DNA from: Clostridia bacterium
GTDB lineage: Bacteria > Bacillota > Clostridia > Oscillospirales > Acutalibacteraceae
Assembly (NCBI GenBank): GCA_017439585.1
Contig: JAFSIV010000023.1
Span: 18,398-82,397, forward strand
Reading direction: 5' to 3'
DNA length: 64,000 nt
Shown: piece by piece, positions 17,753-27,333 of the stretch
How positions within the stretch are numbered: position 1 is the stretch's first letter
How the letters are laid out: each line of letters starts with the position of its first letter
Made by a program: the position numbers and the translations under genes
The notes under the pieces: generated by a model
What the model saw: only the letters and a program-made list of their open reading frames with translations
Told to the model about the DNA's origin: nothing
Databases searched by the model: none

Positions 17753-20700
17753 ATGAAAAAATTACATTCTTTTATAGCAACCCTATTAGCGATTAGTATG
17801 ATATTTACTATGTTCTCAGGCATATCTATTGTTTCTGCTGAGGAAGTACCGGATGTTTGGAACGGCGAAGCTGCAACCGAGTTTGCAGGCGGCGACGGTA
17901 CAGAAACTAATCCTTTCTTGATCGAAAACGGCGCTCAGCTTGCTAAGGCTGTTACTGACAAAGGCTTAGTTAACGGCAACGGTGCAATTGCTTATTACAT
18001 GATAATAAATGATATTTATCTTAATGAAGATTATGAAAATTATCTAAACTGGGGAACTGAAGCTCCTAAAAATGACTGGAATATTGTAAAGACTACTGCT
18101 GCATTCGCAGGTCATTTAGATGGCGGATATCATACAATTTACGGTATGTATTATAGTGGAGGAGGCACCATGGGTGCATTAATTCCTTATTTAAGCAGTA
18201 ATGGTACGATATCTAACCTTATAATAACCAATTCCTATTCTAAAACCGTGGATTGTGCATCATTGTTTGCAGCTCGTTTAGATAACGCAACAATATCTAA
18301 TTGTATTGCCCGTGATTCTTATATATACGGTAAAACCATAGGCGGTATAGTTGGATGGGCTTCTTCTGCAACTGAAGGTGCTTCAAAAATTGAAAATTGC
18401 GCTGCATATGGCATAACCTTTACCACCTCCGGTAGCGGTGCAGTAGCAGGTGGTATATTAGGCAAATCGTGGAATGCAAAGAACAAGAACGCATATGTAA
18501 GGTATTGTTTTAGTGGTGGCAAATTTATTTTTGGTAATGAATCTTATATAAAGATTAAGATTGATGATGCAGACGGTAGTAGATGTTATACTGATACCGG
18601 TTCGAGTACTAAAAATGGCTTATTAGTGAGAACCGATTTAGAAACATATCCTATGACGGGACCGGATGCTGTAACTAAGGGTATGCCAAGACTTGTTGAA
18701 TCGGGTGGTTGGAAAGCTACTGATGGTTACCCAACACTTGCTGGTAACGGTGTTAAAGGCGAGACCTGGTGTGGTGGAAAAGCTGCTGTGTTTGCAGGCG
18801 GTAAAGGTACACAAGCGGACCCATTCTTAATTGAAACAGGTGAACAGCTTTATAAAGCTATATGCGATTTAGGTGAGCACGCAGAAAAGGCAGCATACTA
18901 TTTGATTACAGCAGATATCTATCTCAATAAAGATTATGCAAATTATCTTAATTGGGGAACAAATGCTCCTACATACAACTGGGGCAGAGCTTATAGTGCT
19001 AGTTCATTCACTGGCAATTTAGATGGTGGCTATCATACTATATATGGTATGTATTATAGCAAAGGCGGCTCATATGCAGGCTTGGTTGCTTATTTAAGTG
19101 GAGACGGTGCAAAAATCTGCAATCTTACAATCGCTAATTCTTATGTTGAGAATACTGCCGGTAATACAACTGCGGTTTTTGCAGGTCGTTTAGATAACGG
19201 AACAATAGAAAACTGTATAGCACGCGATTCCTATCTAACTAATAGTGAAAATCATACTATGGCTGGTATAGCAGCATGGTCAAATACTTCTACTTCAAAA
19301 ATTACCAGTTGTGCAGCGTATGGTTTGACATTTAGTTCAGGTGCAACTTATATTGGTGGTATTTTAAGTAAATCAAATGGTGGTAACGCAACTATAAGCA
19401 GATGTTTTAGTGGTGGTACTCATATTTTCGCCCGTATAAATACCGGAAGTAATCAATATCCGTATATTTCTTGCAATAATTCATATACAGATGTGGATGA
19501 TGAGTGGAAAAACGGTGTAACCGAAATACTTGATGGTTCTATGCAAGGTGCAAATGCTTTAACTACAATGCCTAATCTTGCAGCAGGTATTTGGAAAGCA
19601 ACCGAAGGCTATCCTACTTTTGCTCAATATAACGGTGATAAAGGTGAAGTTTGGACAGGCGCTAAGGCTGTTCGTTATAACGGCGGTAGCGGTACTAAGG
19701 CTGACCCCTATATTATTGAAACTGCTGAGCAGCTTTATAAGGCAATTAGCGATTTAGGAAAAGATTCATCAGGTAATGCGGCTTACTATTTAGTTACGGC
19801 TGATATTTACTTAAACAAAGATTATGATAATTATGCGGATTGGGCAACAACTGCTCCTGCAAACAACTGGTTGCCCGCACGAGGTAACTTTATAGGTCAT
19901 TTAGATGGCGGTTTGAATACAATATATGGTTTATATTCGGTTACAGGTTCTTGGCGCAACGGACTTATTCCTTATATAAATAGTGGAGCTACGGCTTCAA
20001 ATCTAATAATCGCAAAAGCTTATATACGCGATAATGATAATACAGTAGGTGGTATAACAGGCGCAATGTATGATAATACCAAGATTGAAAATTGCTTGGT
20101 TTATGATGCGGTTATATCTTCTGCCGGTACAGATAACGGCGGTATAGTAGGTGCAGTAGCAAAAAATACTACAACAATAAGCAACTGCGGTACATATAAT
20201 TTGACCATGAGTGGCACTGCATGCGTTGGCGGTATTTTAGGTAGACCATGGCAAAGTACCAGCGGTGCTAACGGTACCAGAGTTTATAATTGTTATAGTA
20301 TAGGTAATTATCCGTTGGGCTTTGTTGATAACTCATGGTGCAACTATGTTTATACCGATGTTTCAGGTGCAAAGGCTAGTATAACAACCGTTACTGGTGA
20401 TAAAATGCAGGGTTCGGTTGCCGAAAGCACCATGAAGTATTTCGACTTCATTAACACTTGGGAAACAGTGGAAAATGGCTATCCTGTATTAAGAAAACTT
20501 GTAAAGAATAATTTGAGCCATGAAATAACAGGTAGTTATTCTGTTGTTGATTCAGGTAAAGCAGGCGTTAAGTTTACTGCAAACATAGTTATGCCTGAAA
20601 TCAATCCGACTTATTCTAATAATATAGTTATCACTGTTAACGGCGAAAAGAAAACTGTTAGCGAAGCAGGTATTATCATTAGCCGTGATGGTATTGAGGT

Positions 20701-21991
20701 AACCGATATCGCTACTGTTGAAAACAATCCTCTTACAGGTTATAAGATTGCAGCTTATACAAATGGTGGCGAAAATATTGGTATAACTATCGGTGGCGGT
20801 TATATAACTACTTCGGCAATCGTAAGCGGATATACCAATTACACAGCTAAGAGCTATATCGTATTTGCAGATGGAACTGTTGTATTAAGTGATGTATTTA
20901 CTGAGGCTCCTTCAACCGCAGCAACAACAGTTGATGGTATCAAAGTAAACGATGCTCGTATGAACGGTGATGCTAACTTCGATGGTAAAATCAATATTAT
21001 CGATATCATAAGAATGAAGAAATATGCTGTTGCAGGTGAAGAATTTACTGCAAAGAGTGCAATTTTAGATATCATTGATACCGACGGTGATAATGATTTC
21101 AATTCGATTGATTTAGTTGATTTGCGTAAAACACTTTTATATGCTACTAATGAAGTTCCTTTCGAGGGAATGAATCTTGTATTTGAGGATGAATTCAATA
21201 CTTCCAGCTTAGATTCAACTAAATGGGATTTTACTGATTATATGGTAGGTTACGGTGTTGATACTGTAAAAACCTCAGATGTTCAGTCTATTGCGGCTGA
21301 TGAGGATGGAAACGGTTATCTTCACCTAACTTCTTACAAAGCAGAAGACGGCTCTTATAAGGCTACAAAATCTATTTCAACAGGTAATAAATTAACATTT
21401 ATACATGGCTATGTTGAAATTCGTGCAAAAGTGCCTACTGTTCAGGGCGCTTGGCCGTCCTTCTGGCTCAAGAGCAACACTAAGAATGCAAATCTCGGAT
21501 GGAACAGCGATGCTCTCTACAATACCGAAGTTGATGTAATTGAGGTTATGGGCGGAAACGAAGTTAAATCCGAAATGCATAAATGGTATACCGATAAAGA
21601 AGCAGGCGTTACAACCGATATAAGATACTCTGAGTCAACATTAGGTAAATTGAATTATAATACTTATGAATTAACCGATAATGATTGGCACACCTACGGT
21701 ATGCTTTGGACAGAGGATTCTATCATAATGTATGTAGACGGTGTTAAGATTCAAGAATACAGTCTTACTGTTGATTATGAACTTCTAAACGGTCTCGGTA
21801 TGGACGGATTTAACACAGAGCCACTTTGCATTACCTTTAACAACTATTTATTCACACCTGAGTATTTTGGTGAAGGTAGCTGGGCAGAGGATTATGTTTT
21901 AGACCCCAATACTTTTACAGAATCAGTTTATGATATTGACTATGTAAGACTTTATCAGGATAATACAGGTGTACTTTACACAGCTAACTAA
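17753..21991 (+). CDS. Giant secreted protein: three repeat modules, dockerin-like segment, GH16 beta-glucanase
   Basis: 1412 residues. Signal peptide 1-29. Three large modules begin near residues 36, 338 and 633. Each opens with a GGxGTxxxPFLIE..QL(Y/A)KA(I/V) motif and continues with GLUG-like short strands (HLDGGYHTIYGMYY, GGIVGWASS) typical of beta-solenoids. Residues about 920-1060 form an unassigned beta-rich domain. A dockerin-like pair of calcium loops lies at about 1066-1130 (GDANFDGKINIIDIIRMKKY and DTDGDNDFNSIDLVDLRK). GH16 covers about 1140-1405 with GYVEIRAKVP and catalytic EVDVIE: E1259, D1261, E1264. No cell-wall anchor is visible, so retention may depend on the dockerin-like part or the modules. 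It cleaves beta-1,3-type glucan outside the cell. Confidence 0.87.
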   Translation: MKKLHSFIATLLAISMIFTMFSGISIVSAEEVPDVWNGEAATEFAGGDGTETNPFLIENGAQLAKAVTDKGLVNGNGAIAYYMIINDIYLNEDYENYLNWGTEAPKNDWNIVKTTAAFAGHLDGGYHTIYGMYYSGGGTMGALIPYLSSNGTISNLIITNSYSKTVDCASLFAARLDNATISNCIARDSYIYGKTIGGIVGWASSATEGASKIENCAAYGITFTTSGSGAVAGGILGKSWNAKNKNAYVRYCFSGGKFIFGNESYIKIKIDDADGSRCYTDTGSSTKNGLLVRTDLETYPMTGPDAVTKGMPRLVESGGWKATDGYPTLAGNGVKGETWCGGKAAVFAGGKGTQADPFLIETGEQLYKAICDLGEHAEKAAYYLITADIYLNKDYANYLNWGTNAPTYNWGRAYSASSFTGNLDGGYHTIYGMYYSKGGSYAGLVAYLSGDGAKICNLTIANSYVENTAGNTTAVFAGRLDNGTIENCIARDSYLTNSENHTMAGIAAWSNTSTSKITSCAAYGLTFSSGATYIGGILSKSNGGNATISRCFSGGTHIFARINTGSNQYPYISCNNSYTDVDDEWKNGVTEILDGSMQGANALTTMPNLAAGIWKATEGYPTFAQYNGDKGEVWTGAKAVRYNGGSGTKADPYIIETAEQLYKAISDLGKDSSGNAAYYLVTADIYLNKDYDNYADWATTAPANNWLPARGNFIGHLDGGLNTIYGLYSVTGSWRNGLIPYINSGATASNLIIAKAYIRDNDNTVGGITGAMYDNTKIENCLVYDAVISSAGTDNGGIVGAVAKNTTTISNCGTYNLTMSGTACVGGILGRPWQSTSGANGTRVYNCYSIGNYPLGFVDNSWCNYVYTDVSGAKASITTVTGDKMQGSVAESTMKYFDFINTWETVENGYPVLRKLVKNNLSHEITGSYSVVDSGKAGVKFTANIVMPEINPTYSNNIVITVNGEKKTVSEAGIIISRDGIEVTDIATVENNPLTGYKIAAYTNGGENIGITIGGGYITTSAIVSGYTNYTAKSYIVFADGTVVLSDVFTEAPSTAATTVDGIKVNDARMNGDANFDGKINIIDIIRMKKYAVAGEEFTAKSAILDIIDTDGDNDFNSIDLVDLRKTLLYATNEVPFEGMNLVFEDEFNTSSLDSTKWDFTDYMVGYGVDTVKTSDVQSIAADEDGNGYLHLTSYKAEDGSYKATKSISTGNKLTFIHGYVEIRAKVPTVQGAWPSFWLKSNTKNANLGWNSDALYNTEVDVIEVMGGNEVKSEMHKWYTDKEAGVTTDIRYSESTLGKLNYNTYELTDNDWHTYGMLWTEDSIIMYVDGVKIQEYSLTVDYELLNGLGMDGFNTEPLCITFNNYLFTPEYFGEGSWAEDYVLDPNTFTESVYDIDYVRLYQDNTGVLYTAN
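17855..20510 (+). repeat. Three tandem copies of an ~880 bp coding repeat (GLUG-like modules)
   Basis: Module starts fall near 17855, 18765 and 19650, each with the GGxGT..PFLIE opening, a YLITADIYLNKDY..NYLNWGT stretch, an LDGG.(H/N)TIYG stretch and a C(A)AY(G)(L)TF stretch. The copies differ in DNA, so they are old duplications kept by selection. The same module occurs four more times at 23130-26575. Confidence 0.75.
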
Positions 21992-22003
21992 ATTTTAGTT
22001 TAA

Positions 22004-22035
22004 GAGGTTGCCCGTCCTAAAGGGTGGGCAACCTC
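22004..22035 (+). promoter_or_regulatory. Intercistronic hairpin (10 bp perfect stem)
   Basis: GAGGTTGCCC pairs perfectly with GGGCAACCTC around a 12-base loop, between the giant GH16 gene and the next GH16 gene. No run of U follows, so full termination is unlikely. It leaves the ribosome binding site at 22050 free. Confidence 0.55.
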
Positions 22036-22061
22036 AAGAAAACTTTTGCGGAGGAACAAAA

Positions 22062-22907
22062 ATGGAAAATATTAAGAATGCCGAGCTTAGAGAAAAATTA
22101 AAGGATATGAAAATTGTTTTTGAGGATAATTTTGATACTCCTGAGCTTGATATGACTAAATGGGATTTTACGGATTATATGGCAGGTTATAGCGATATGC
22201 CAACATTAACTAATTCCGAAGTTCAGTCTATTGAAAAGGATGAAAACGGCAATAGTTATCTCCATTTAACCGCTAAAAGAACAGGTGAAAACACATTCCA
22301 AACTGTAAAAACAATTACAACAGGTAACAAGCTTACCTTTATATTCGGCTATGTAGAAATCCGCGCAAAAGTTCCTACCGTTAAGGGCGCTTGGCCATCT
22401 TTATGGCTTAAAAGCAATACAAAAAATAAACATCTTGGATGGCATGACAATATAGATTATAATATAGAAGTAGATGTATTTGAGGTTATGGGCGGTAATG
22501 CCGCAAGACCTGAACTTCATAAATGGGTTCAAAAACCTTTTGCAGATAAACGAACTGGTACATTTGAATGGCCAAATGTATACTCAATTTTAGATAACGA
22601 TTGGCATACCTACGGTATGCTCTGGACCAAAGACTGCATTAATATGTATGTCGACGGCGTACTTTTTCAACATTATGACCTTAATAAAGATTTTTCGGAC
22701 GATGGCCTCGGTATGAATGGTTTTAGAACAGAGGCTATGTGTATTTCTTTTAATAATCACTTATTCACACCTGAATATCATAAGTCTCAAACAAACGGTT
22801 GGGTATTTAACAAGGTTTTAGATGAAAGCTTTACCGAATCGGTTTATGATATTGATTATGTTAGACTTTATCAGGGAAAAGACGGAATTTTATATAAAGC
22901 AGATTAA
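22062..22907 (+). CDS. GH16 beta-glucanase without signal peptide
   Basis: 281 residues from the ATG at 22062, placed by the GGAGG at 22050-22054. The longer in-frame start at 22008 would translate the hairpin and is rejected. The protein is a bare GH16 domain with WDFTDYMAGY, FGYVEIRAKVP, AWPSLWLKSNT and catalytic EVDVFE: E136, D138, E141. By eye it matches the GH16 domain of the preceding giant protein along its whole length at roughly two residues in three, so the two arose by duplication. It has no signal peptide, membrane segment or binding module. It may act in the cytoplasm on imported oligosaccharides or leave by a non-classical route. Confidence 0.88.
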   Translation: MENIKNAELREKLKDMKIVFEDNFDTPELDMTKWDFTDYMAGYSDMPTLTNSEVQSIEKDENGNSYLHLTAKRTGENTFQTVKTITTGNKLTFIFGYVEIRAKVPTVKGAWPSLWLKSNTKNKHLGWHDNIDYNIEVDVFEVMGGNAARPELHKWVQKPFADKRTGTFEWPNVYSILDNDWHTYGMLWTKDCINMYVDGVLFQHYDLNKDFSDDGLGMNGFRTEAMCISFNNHLFTPEYHKSQTNGWVFNKVLDESFTESVYDIDYVRLYQGKDGILYKAD

Positions 22908-22922
22908 TTAGAAAACAATAAG

Positions 22923-22957
22923 TCGATTAAGCTCAGCCGCTTAGTGAAATCGATTTT
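22923..22957 (+). promoter_or_regulatory. Intercistronic hairpin, weak terminator-like
   Basis: TCGATT/AATCGA and TAAGC/GCTTA form a two-part stem with a four-base bulge, followed by TTTT and AT repeats. It could cause partial termination or 3' end protection ahead of the second giant gene. Confidence 0.4.
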
Positions 22958-22994
22958 ATATATATAAGTTTTAGCGGCAGATTGGAGAAGCGAT

Positions 22995-25900
22995 ATGAAA
23001 AGATTGATTTCAAATCATTCAAAGAGATTTTTATCCTGCTTAGTTGCATTTTCTATTGTATTGGCAACTGTATTTTCGGCAGTATCTATCAAGGGTATTT
23101 TTGCAGCTGCTGATGATGCCATTACATATTGGGACGGAAATGCTGCCACAGCCTTTGCAGGCGGTAATGGTACAGCAGATAATCCGTTTTTGATTGAAAA
23201 CGGCGGTCAGCTTTACAAGGCGATAAAGGATTTAGGTAAGTTTAATAATAAAGCTGCCTATTATAAAATAACCAAAGATATTTATCTTAATGAGGGTTAT
23301 GCAAACTATGCTAATTGGGGTACTAATGCCCCGGCTAATAACTGGGACTCAACATATTCATCAAGTGAATTTATCGGTCATTTAGATGGTGATTATCATA
23401 CAATTTACGGATTGTATCTCAATAGAACAACCTATGGCTCGTATGTTGGTCTTGTTCCAAGAATAAATAGCGGCGCTACAATATCAAATTTAATAATAAG
23501 CAATTCTTATGTTAGAAATAACGGCGATGCCACAGGATTTTTCACAGGTCGCGTAATAACCGGTACTGTATCTAACTGTGTTGCACACAATTCGGCGATA
23601 GGCAACACCAGTAATTCGGTTATAGGCGGAATTTCAGGAACTGCAACCAATGCAAACGCTCTTATAAAGAACTGCGCCACATACGATATAACCTTAACTT
23701 CAACCGGCAGTCATGGTGGTATATTAGGTAAGGCTTGGAGTGGCGTGTGTAAAGTTCAAAATTGCTTCAGCGCGGGAAATTTCCCCTTTGAAGTAACTAG
23801 TAACATTTCTTGTTCATCAAGCTATACAGATATCAGCGGTTCTAAAAACGGTGTTACTGTAATACAAAACAGCAAAATGCAGGGCGCGAATGCTTTAACT
23901 AATATGAAGCTTTCGGAAGATATATGGATGGCAACAAACAGTTATCCAATAATATATAAAGACCTTACCGCAGGCTTGGTATGGGACGGAAAAACCGCAT
24001 CAACCTTTGCAGGAGGTAGCGGTACTGTTTTAGACCCATATCTTATTGAAAACGGAAATCAACTTTACTTGGCAATAAATAGTAACGGTAAAAAAGCAGA
24101 CGGCTCTGCGGCTTATTATTTGATAACAGAGGATATTTATCTTAATAAAAGGCATGAGAATTATGCGAACTGGGCATCGGTTGCTCCGAAAAACAACTGG
24201 ACCCCTAGTCGAAACGATTTTATCGGTCATTTAGACGGTGATTGTCATACTGTTTACGGCTTATATTCAAAAACAGGTAACTGGTCGAACGGATTAATCG
24301 CCTTTTTGGGAACAGGCGCAACAGTTTCTAATTTAACTGTTTGTAATGCTTATATTCACAATACCAATAATACAGCAGGCGGTATTGCGGGTTCAATGAA
24401 GGGAAAAACTACCATTAAAAACTGTTTGGTTTATAATGCAGTTATTTCGGCAAGTGGTAATGATGTTGCCGGTATTGTAGGTTCGGCTCAGGTTAATACT
24501 GCAACTGTAACAGGTTGCGGAACATATAATCTCACACTTTCAAGCAGCGCTGTTCCGGGCGGTATTTTAGGCAGAGCTTGGCAAAATGTTTCGGGTTCTA
24601 ACGGAACCAGAATTACTAGTTGTTTTTCAGTAGATAACTTCCCGCTCGGCAATACTGATAAGATTTGGGCAACTAATTGCTTCACAAATGCGGATGGTTA
24701 TAAAAACGGTGTTACCAAATTAACCAAGGAAGAAATGCAAGGCACTGGCGCAGTTGCAAAATTGAAGCTTTCGGGCGCGGTTTGGAAAGATACAGATAGT
24801 TTTCCAATACTTAGAGCGGTTAAATATAGCGGCGGTAACGGAACATATGAAAGTCCTTATTTGATTGAAAATGCAGACCAACTTTACAGAGCTATTGCAG
24901 AGCTTGGTATCAGAAAAGATTCAAATCCCGGTTATTATTTATTAACCAAAGATATTTATATAAATGAAGATTATGAAAACTATGCTTCTTGGGGCGCAAA
25001 TGCACCGAAAAATAATTGGCTACCTATAACCACTACCGATAATTTCGTAGGTCATTTAAACGGTGGCGGACATACCGTATACGGACTTTATGTTAATAAA
25101 TCCGTCTGGTGCGCAGGCTTGATAGCAAGAGTTAAAGGCGGTAGTGTAAGAGACTTAAATTTGGCTAAATCCTATATACATAGCGGCGGTGGTACTGTCG
25201 GCGGTATAGTAGGTATGGCTTACGAAAAAACCAATGTTTCGAGATGCAAGGTTTATGATACTGTAATTGTTGATAAAGCTGGAACCGACTTGGGCGGTGT
25301 TGTTGGCGCGGCTGAGCGTTCGGTTATGATTACAGGTTGTGCTTCTTATAACATCACTCCCGTATCCGCAGGTATGGTTGGCGGTATTTTAGGAAGAGCA
25401 TGGTCAAACGCTTATATAAGAGAAAGTTATAGTTCGGGATTATATCCGTTAAGTATAAATAACGATACTTATAGAGTAGGCTTCATAAATGTTTATACCG
25501 ATACAAAGGGCGCTGACAAAAGCGGTCTTACAGTGCTTAATACCGAGGATATGAAGGGCGAAAATGCTTTTGAAAAAATGCCTTTACATACTTCTATCTG
25601 GAAAACAGATAGCACAGGTTTCCCCGTTTTTAATGAGTATGTTAGCGGTAAAGCGGGCGAAGTTTGGACCGGCGGTATAGCTGAAAATTATGCTGGCGGA
25701 GAAGGTACAGAGGCCGACCCGTTCTTAATCGAAACAGGCGAGCAGCTTTATAAAATGGTTTATGAAAACTGTATTCCGGGTAATGTGGCTAAATATTATA
25801 AGGTTGTAGCTGATATTCGTCTTAATGATACCTCTGATGATAAGTGGTATGAAAAAGAAAATGTTAATATGTGGCATATATCAAAGATTTATTCATTTAG

Positions 25901-27266
25901 CTTCGGCGGTCATTTGGATGGCGACGGTCACACTGTTTCAGGTATATATACCCAGTCTGAAGAGGGAAATGCCTATGCAGGCTTAATTCCTGTTATTGAT
26001 ATGGGCTCCTCCGTTAAGAATATAGGCGTAATTGAAAGTAATATTAACACAGCATCAAGTGTTGCAGAAAACTTTACAGGCGGAGTTGTTGGTTGGATTG
26101 ATGACTGGGATAGCGGTAAGCCTGATCTTGTAACAAAGGAAAATATTCCTGTTATAAGCGGTTGTTTTGCTGATGAAACGGTTACTTTAAGCGGTATGTA
26201 TTGCGGAGGTATTTTGGCTGGCGTTGCAGCACCTGTACTTATAGAAAACTGCTATTTCACAGGCAAATTCGATAATTATAGTACAGCCGCTTGTATGATA
26301 GGCAATATTTGGACTTTGGGTTCGAAAATCAGCCATTGCTATGCTGCTACTAACAAAATGTACGGCTTTGCAGGCGGTCAGACGGTTCTTAAAAATGAAT
26401 TAGAATATGAAGCTTGCTATAATTTTGGAAAAGGTTCAGGAATTAACTTCTATTTTGTAAGTCTTTATGATATAAGAGGCGATAAAGCAGAAGAAACCCT
26501 TAAAGAGCTTGATTTTGAAAACATTTGGAGAACGGTTGAAGGCGGTACACCGGTACTTAGAGTATTCGGTGCAAATGCTGATAAATTCTCCTATAAAAAG
26601 GATGTTTATTCAACCGTAAGCTTTGTTACTAATGCTACGGGTATGTCAATAGAGCCTATAAGCGGACTTATTGATTCGCCTATTAAATTACCAACTCCTA
26701 AGCGAGAGGGTTATAATTTCGCAGGCTGGTATGTTTACTCAGAACTTCAATGCGAATATACTTATGATACCTTCCCATTTATTGATTTAATATTATATGC
26801 TAAATGGGAGCCTAAGGAAATAGCACAGGATTTTGAAAATTATCCTAACACAGATTACGATTTAGACAGCGACTATGTTTATTTCCGTCCGGGCGTTGAA
26901 AATTATGACGGCGGTAATGTTCATGGCGGTAATAAAGCAATCAAGCGTTTGGGTAATTCCTCTGAAAGACAGGATTTCCTTGTTAAATATGAACAGGAAT
27001 TGACTGTTGGTAAGGAATACACGGTTTCTTTCTGGATGATGACCGAAACAAAGGGTGCTACCGGTAAGGTTTCAATGCTTCATGCAACTTGGCCTGATAT
27101 CGCAGAGCCTGTAAAGGGTGATGAAATTACCATAGCTACGTATAATAATCTTTCGGTGGGTGAGTGGAAGCAGTATAAATTCAAATTTACTGCAAAAACA
27201 CCTTGGGTATCATTCAGAACAGACGGCGATACGGTGCTTTATTTTGATGATATTTTAATATATTAA
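22995..27266 (+). CDS. Giant secreted repeat protein with four GLUG-like modules, InlB-type repeat and binding domain
   Basis: 1423 residues. Signal peptide 1-36 (ends near IFAAADD). Four modules of the same type as in the giant GH16 protein begin near residues 46, 329, 609 and 890. After about residue 1195 comes a beta-grasp segment of Listeria-Bacteroides (InlB B-repeat) type with KREGYNFAGWYV and ILYAKWEPK. A C-terminal jelly roll at about 1275-1423 (YTVSFWMMTE, then FDDILIY) resembles CBM4/9-type carbohydrate-binding domains. No catalytic domain is recognisable, so it is most likely an extracellular glucan-binding or adhesion protein working with the GH16 enzymes. An unrecognised catalytic site in the solenoid modules cannot be excluded. 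Confidence 0.8.
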   Translation: MKRLISNHSKRFLSCLVAFSIVLATVFSAVSIKGIFAAADDAITYWDGNAATAFAGGNGTADNPFLIENGGQLYKAIKDLGKFNNKAAYYKITKDIYLNEGYANYANWGTNAPANNWDSTYSSSEFIGHLDGDYHTIYGLYLNRTTYGSYVGLVPRINSGATISNLIISNSYVRNNGDATGFFTGRVITGTVSNCVAHNSAIGNTSNSVIGGISGTATNANALIKNCATYDITLTSTGSHGGILGKAWSGVCKVQNCFSAGNFPFEVTSNISCSSSYTDISGSKNGVTVIQNSKMQGANALTNMKLSEDIWMATNSYPIIYKDLTAGLVWDGKTASTFAGGSGTVLDPYLIENGNQLYLAINSNGKKADGSAAYYLITEDIYLNKRHENYANWASVAPKNNWTPSRNDFIGHLDGDCHTVYGLYSKTGNWSNGLIAFLGTGATVSNLTVCNAYIHNTNNTAGGIAGSMKGKTTIKNCLVYNAVISASGNDVAGIVGSAQVNTATVTGCGTYNLTLSSSAVPGGILGRAWQNVSGSNGTRITSCFSVDNFPLGNTDKIWATNCFTNADGYKNGVTKLTKEEMQGTGAVAKLKLSGAVWKDTDSFPILRAVKYSGGNGTYESPYLIENADQLYRAIAELGIRKDSNPGYYLLTKDIYINEDYENYASWGANAPKNNWLPITTTDNFVGHLNGGGHTVYGLYVNKSVWCAGLIARVKGGSVRDLNLAKSYIHSGGGTVGGIVGMAYEKTNVSRCKVYDTVIVDKAGTDLGGVVGAAERSVMITGCASYNITPVSAGMVGGILGRAWSNAYIRESYSSGLYPLSINNDTYRVGFINVYTDTKGADKSGLTVLNTEDMKGENAFEKMPLHTSIWKTDSTGFPVFNEYVSGKAGEVWTGGIAENYAGGEGTEADPFLIETGEQLYKMVYENCIPGNVAKYYKVVADIRLNDTSDDKWYEKENVNMWHISKIYSFSFGGHLDGDGHTVSGIYTQSEEGNAYAGLIPVIDMGSSVKNIGVIESNINTASSVAENFTGGVVGWIDDWDSGKPDLVTKENIPVISGCFADETVTLSGMYCGGILAGVAAPVLIENCYFTGKFDNYSTAACMIGNIWTLGSKISHCYAATNKMYGFAGGQTVLKNELEYEACYNFGKGSGINFYFVSLYDIRGDKAEETLKELDFENIWRTVEGGTPVLRVFGANADKFSYKKDVYSTVSFVTNATGMSIEPISGLIDSPIKLPTPKREGYNFAGWYVYSELQCEYTYDTFPFIDLILYAKWEPKEIAQDFENYPNTDYDLDSDYVYFRPGVENYDGGNVHGGNKAIKRLGNSSERQDFLVKYEQELTVGKEYTVSFWMMTETKGATGKVSMLHATWPDIAEPVKGDEITIATYNNLSVGEWKQYKFKFTAKTPWVSFRTDGDTVLYFDDILIY
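23130..26575 (+). repeat. Four tandem copies of the ~850 bp GLUG-like coding repeat
   Basis: Module starts fall near 23130, 23981, 24825 and 25664. The third lacks the usual VW(D/T)G lead-in but keeps GGNGTYESPYLIE. The fourth is the most diverged and has longer loops. Confidence 0.7.
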
Positions 27267-27274
27267 GTGATTTA

Positions 27275-27304
27275 AAGGCGGAGTAACTTTTACAAGTTAC
27301 TCCG
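27275..27304 (+). promoter_or_regulatory. Intercistronic hairpin (13 bp perfect stem, 4-base loop)
   Basis: GGCGGAGTAACTT pairs perfectly with AAGTTACTCCGCC around TTAC, seven bases after the stop of the second giant gene. It is followed by CCACCTGCG rather than U residues, so it looks like an RNA stability or processing element instead of an intrinsic terminator. Confidence 0.6.
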
Positions 27305-27333
27305 CCCCACCTGCGTTAGAGAGGAAAACAATT

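Noticed and set aside
22008-22061. Longer N-terminus for the stand-alone GH16 protein (start at 22008)
   Set aside because: It would translate the perfect hairpin, adds no signal peptide and has no ribosome binding site. The ATG at 22062 has GGAGG at proper distance.
17855-26575. Repeats considered as a CRISPR array or mobile repeats
   Set aside because: The repeat unit is about 850-900 bases, in frame and diverged, so it is a protein module and not a CRISPR or insertion element.
27275-27304. Intrinsic terminator after the second giant gene
   Set aside because: The stem is strong but followed by CCACCTGCG with no U-run, and the next gene lacks its own visible promoter.
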